Part shown: positions 21,749-23,154 of the stretch, in pieces
How positions within the stretch are numbered: position 1 is the first letter of the stretch
Layout of the letters: each line of letters opens with the position of its first letter
Assembly: GCF_937873925.1 (NCBI RefSeq)
Contig: NZ_CALNAT010000136.1
Location: 1 to 23,154, forward strand
Reading direction: 5' to 3'
Origin: an uncultured Proteiniphilum sp.
GTDB taxonomy: Bacteria > Bacteroidota > Bacteroidia > Bacteroidales > Dysgonomonadaceae
Length of the DNA: 23,154 bases
Notes under the pieces: generated by a model
What the model was told of the DNA's origin: nothing
Databases searched by the model: none
The model's input: the letters and a program-made list of their open reading frames with translations, nothing else
Position numbers and translations under genes: made by a program

Positions 21749-22954
21749 ATGGTTAAAAAAATAGCGATGGCAGGTATAATAGGAGCGGCCCTGTTGGTTT
21801 CATGTACCGGAAACCGTTCCGGGAAGGCAGACGGGAGCAGCGCATCGGAAGGAGAGCTTTCCGTCACGGAAACCGACGGCAGAGAACTGTTCTTGCTGGC
21901 GGGAACGTACACCTCCGGAGAGGGCAGTAAAGGGATCTATCTGTACCGTTTCGATGCCGACACCGGCAGTTCCGACTCGGTCGGCATGGTCGAGGTCGAT
22001 AACCCGTCGTATCTGACTTTGAGCCCTGATGAGAGATTCATCTATGCGGTGAGTGAAGAGGGCGAGGCGAACAGCGCGGTTCATGCTTTTTCATTCGATA
22101 AACGGATAGGGCGGATGGAATTGCTGAACTCCCAGCCTGTAAACAGTGGCAGCCCTTGTTATATTACTGTCGACAGCAAAGGCACGAACGTGCATACCGC
22201 AAACTACGGAGGAGGAAGTATCACTTCATTTCAGGTGAAGAAGGATGGCTCTCTTACCCCCGCTGTTTCGATAATGCTTTTCAAAGGATCGGGCCCGGAT
22301 TCCGTCCGTCAGGAAGGGGCTCACCTGCACAGTGTAAGGTATTCACCCGACGGGCAATACCTGTTTGCCGCCGATCTGGGGAGCGATAAACTTTACCGGC
22401 TCAGTGTAAACGATACCCCGTTTGAGGGGCAGCCGGGCTTATTGGAGAACAGCCTGAAAGAATTTGTGATGCCGGCAGGTACCGGACCCCGTCATTTCGA
22501 TTTTCATCCCGACGGAGGCAGATACTTCTACCTGTTGGGTGAGTTGTCGGGTGAGGTGATCGTGTATGATTATTCCTTTGGTGAGTTGACACAAAAACAG
22601 GTGATGGCTGCCGATACGACAGGCGCCCGGGGTAGCGCCGACATCCATGTCTCACCCGACGGGCGTTTCCTGTATGCTTCGAACCGGTTGCAAGCCGATG
22701 GGATCGCCATCTTTTCCATTGATCCGGACGACGGGACACTCACAAAGGCGGGTTATCAGTTGACGGGAAAACATCCGCGTAATTTCGTGATCACCCCCAA
22801 TGGGAAATTTATTTTGGTAGCTGCCAGGGATGACAATAAGGTACAGGTATTCCGTATCGATACCGAAACGGGATTGCTGACCGATACCCATCAGGATATC
22901 CCGCTCAGTAAACCGGTCTGCCTGAAGTTTGCAGGAACAACCGGGAGCGATTGA
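21749..22954 (+). CDS. Lipoprotein of the 6-phosphogluconolactonase-type seven-bladed lactonase family
   Basis: The 401-residue protein starts with a lipoprotein signal (AGIIGAALLVSC, lipobox LVSC, lipidated Cys19) followed by a Ser/Gly/Glu-rich linker to about residue 45. The rest is a seven-bladed propeller of the YbhE/Lactonase family: FLLAGTYTSGEGSKGIYLY, NPSYLTLSPDERFIYAVSEE, GAHLHSVRYSPDGQYLFAAD, GTGPRHFDFHPDGGRYFYL, DIHVSPDGRFLYASNR and KHPRNFVITPNGKFILVAAR are blades with the usual repeated -SPDG- turns. E. coli Pgl hydrolyses 6-phosphogluconolactone in the cytoplasm. This copy is exported and membrane-anchored, so it more likely acts on an unphosphorylated lactone or on another ligand; database names of 6-phosphogluconolactonase may mislead. 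It is a single gene convergent with metA. Confidence 0.88.
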   Translation: MVKKIAMAGIIGAALLVSCTGNRSGKADGSSASEGELSVTETDGRELFLLAGTYTSGEGSKGIYLYRFDADTGSSDSVGMVEVDNPSYLTLSPDERFIYAVSEEGEANSAVHAFSFDKRIGRMELLNSQPVNSGSPCYITVDSKGTNVHTANYGGGSITSFQVKKDGSLTPAVSIMLFKGSGPDSVRQEGAHLHSVRYSPDGQYLFAADLGSDKLYRLSVNDTPFEGQPGLLENSLKEFVMPAGTGPRHFDFHPDGGRYFYLLGELSGEVIVYDYSFGELTQKQVMAADTTGARGSADIHVSPDGRFLYASNRLQADGIAIFSIDPDDGTLTKAGYQLTGKHPRNFVITPNGKFILVAARDDNKVQVFRIDTETGLLTDTHQDIPLSKPVCLKFAGTTGSD

Positions 22955-22980
22955 GTCTCTCACTCTCATATGGTGGGGTG

Positions 22981-22999
22981 ATCCTCTCGAACAGAGGAT
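22981..22999. terminator. Perfect hairpin between the lactonase gene and metA
   Basis: ATCCTCT (22981-22987) and AGAGGAT (22993-22999) pair around CGAAC. There is no T-tract on either side, so it is a possible two-way terminator of the converging genes without the classical tail. Confidence 0.45.
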
Positions 23000-23006
23000 G
23001 GTATAT

Positions 23007-23154
23007 CTACAGATCTCCCAACTGAGCGATCTCTCCTATGTTGAAGGGAGTGGCCTGATATACGAAGTAATTCAACCAGTTTATATATAACAGGTTGGCA
23101 TGAGAGCGCCATTGCACTACCGGAGGTTGTTCCGGATCGTTATTCCTGTAGTAG
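23007..23154 (-). CDS. metA: Homoserine O-acyltransferase (MetA family), C-terminal end, cut by window edge
   Basis: The last 48 codons of a minus-strand gene enter from the right edge and end at a stop at 23007-23009. The product reads YYRNNDPEQPP, then WRSHANLLYINWLNYFVYQA and TPFNIGEIAQLGDL. It matches the end of MetA, where E. coli has H-A-N-L-L-F-x-N-W-L-N-Y-Y-V-Y-Q-I-T-P. The enzyme acylates homoserine with succinyl- or acetyl-CoA in the first step of methionine synthesis. The donor is set by a residue outside this window, so succinyl versus acetyl cannot be decided; many MetA proteins outside the enterobacteria use acetyl-CoA. Confidence 0.92.
   Translation of the reverse strand, partial: YYRNNDPEQPPVVQWRSHANLLYINWLNYFVYQATPFNIGEIAQLGDL

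Noticed and set aside
1..23154. CRISPR array, prophage, insertion sequence, tRNA or rRNA
   Set aside because: No regular repeat-spacer pattern, transposase or phage gene, terminal inverted repeats or cloverleaf could be found by reading both strands.

Overview
The window looks like ordinary Bacteroidales chromosome, with moderate GC content in genes and AT-rich intergenic DNA. Three things point there: repeated promoters of the Bacteroidetes type (TTTG, about 20 nt, TAnnTTTGC), a gene set typical of the order (DUF2807, DUF5606, tricorn-like S41, long NfeD), and secreted glycosidases with AQ-type signal peptides. A Dysgonomonadaceae/Porphyromonadaceae-like member is my guess; the genus cannot be fixed from this window.

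Layout. 1-2863 (minus): start of a DHA2-type MFS transporter and, upstream of it, a secreted GH2 beta-mannosidase with two tandem promoters. 3095-5296 (plus): a long RelA/SpoT homologue whose hydrolase site is degenerate. 5377-5820 (minus): a divergent FolK/HPPK-like protein, back to back with 5916-10281 (plus): an NfeD membrane protease and a secreted GH38 alpha-mannosidase, closed by a pair of hairpins. 10404-10688 (minus): a small three-helix membrane protein. 10965-11702 (plus): a PlsC acyltransferase. 11703-13161 holds no intact gene. It contains a compact minus-strand small-RNA-like unit (promoter, about 70 nt, terminator), a fragment of a DUF2723 membrane glycosyltransferase, and a frameshifted S41-peptidase-like remnant, followed by very AT-rich DNA. 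13162-14001 (plus) is a DUF2807 solenoid protein, converging on a FemAB/GNAT-like protein (14123-15109, minus). 15310-18552 (plus) is a tricorn-type S41 protease and 18650-19681 (plus) is galE with its own promoter and terminator. 19775-21386 (minus) is DUF5606 - cdsA - winged-helix protein. 21749-22954 (plus) is a lipoprotein lactonase, converging on the C-terminus of MetA at the window edge.

How the genes fit together. Most genes are separate housekeeping or accessory units rather than one pathway. Phospholipid synthesis is represented twice (PlsC makes phosphatidic acid, CdsA activates it). The two mannosidases suggest use of mannose-containing glycans, but there is no SusC/SusD pair or regulator here, so this is not a visible polysaccharide utilization locus. 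I saw no CRISPR array, prophage, insertion sequence, tRNA or rRNA. The least explained DNA is 11703-13161, and the small-RNA-like unit in it is the best candidate for something under-described.
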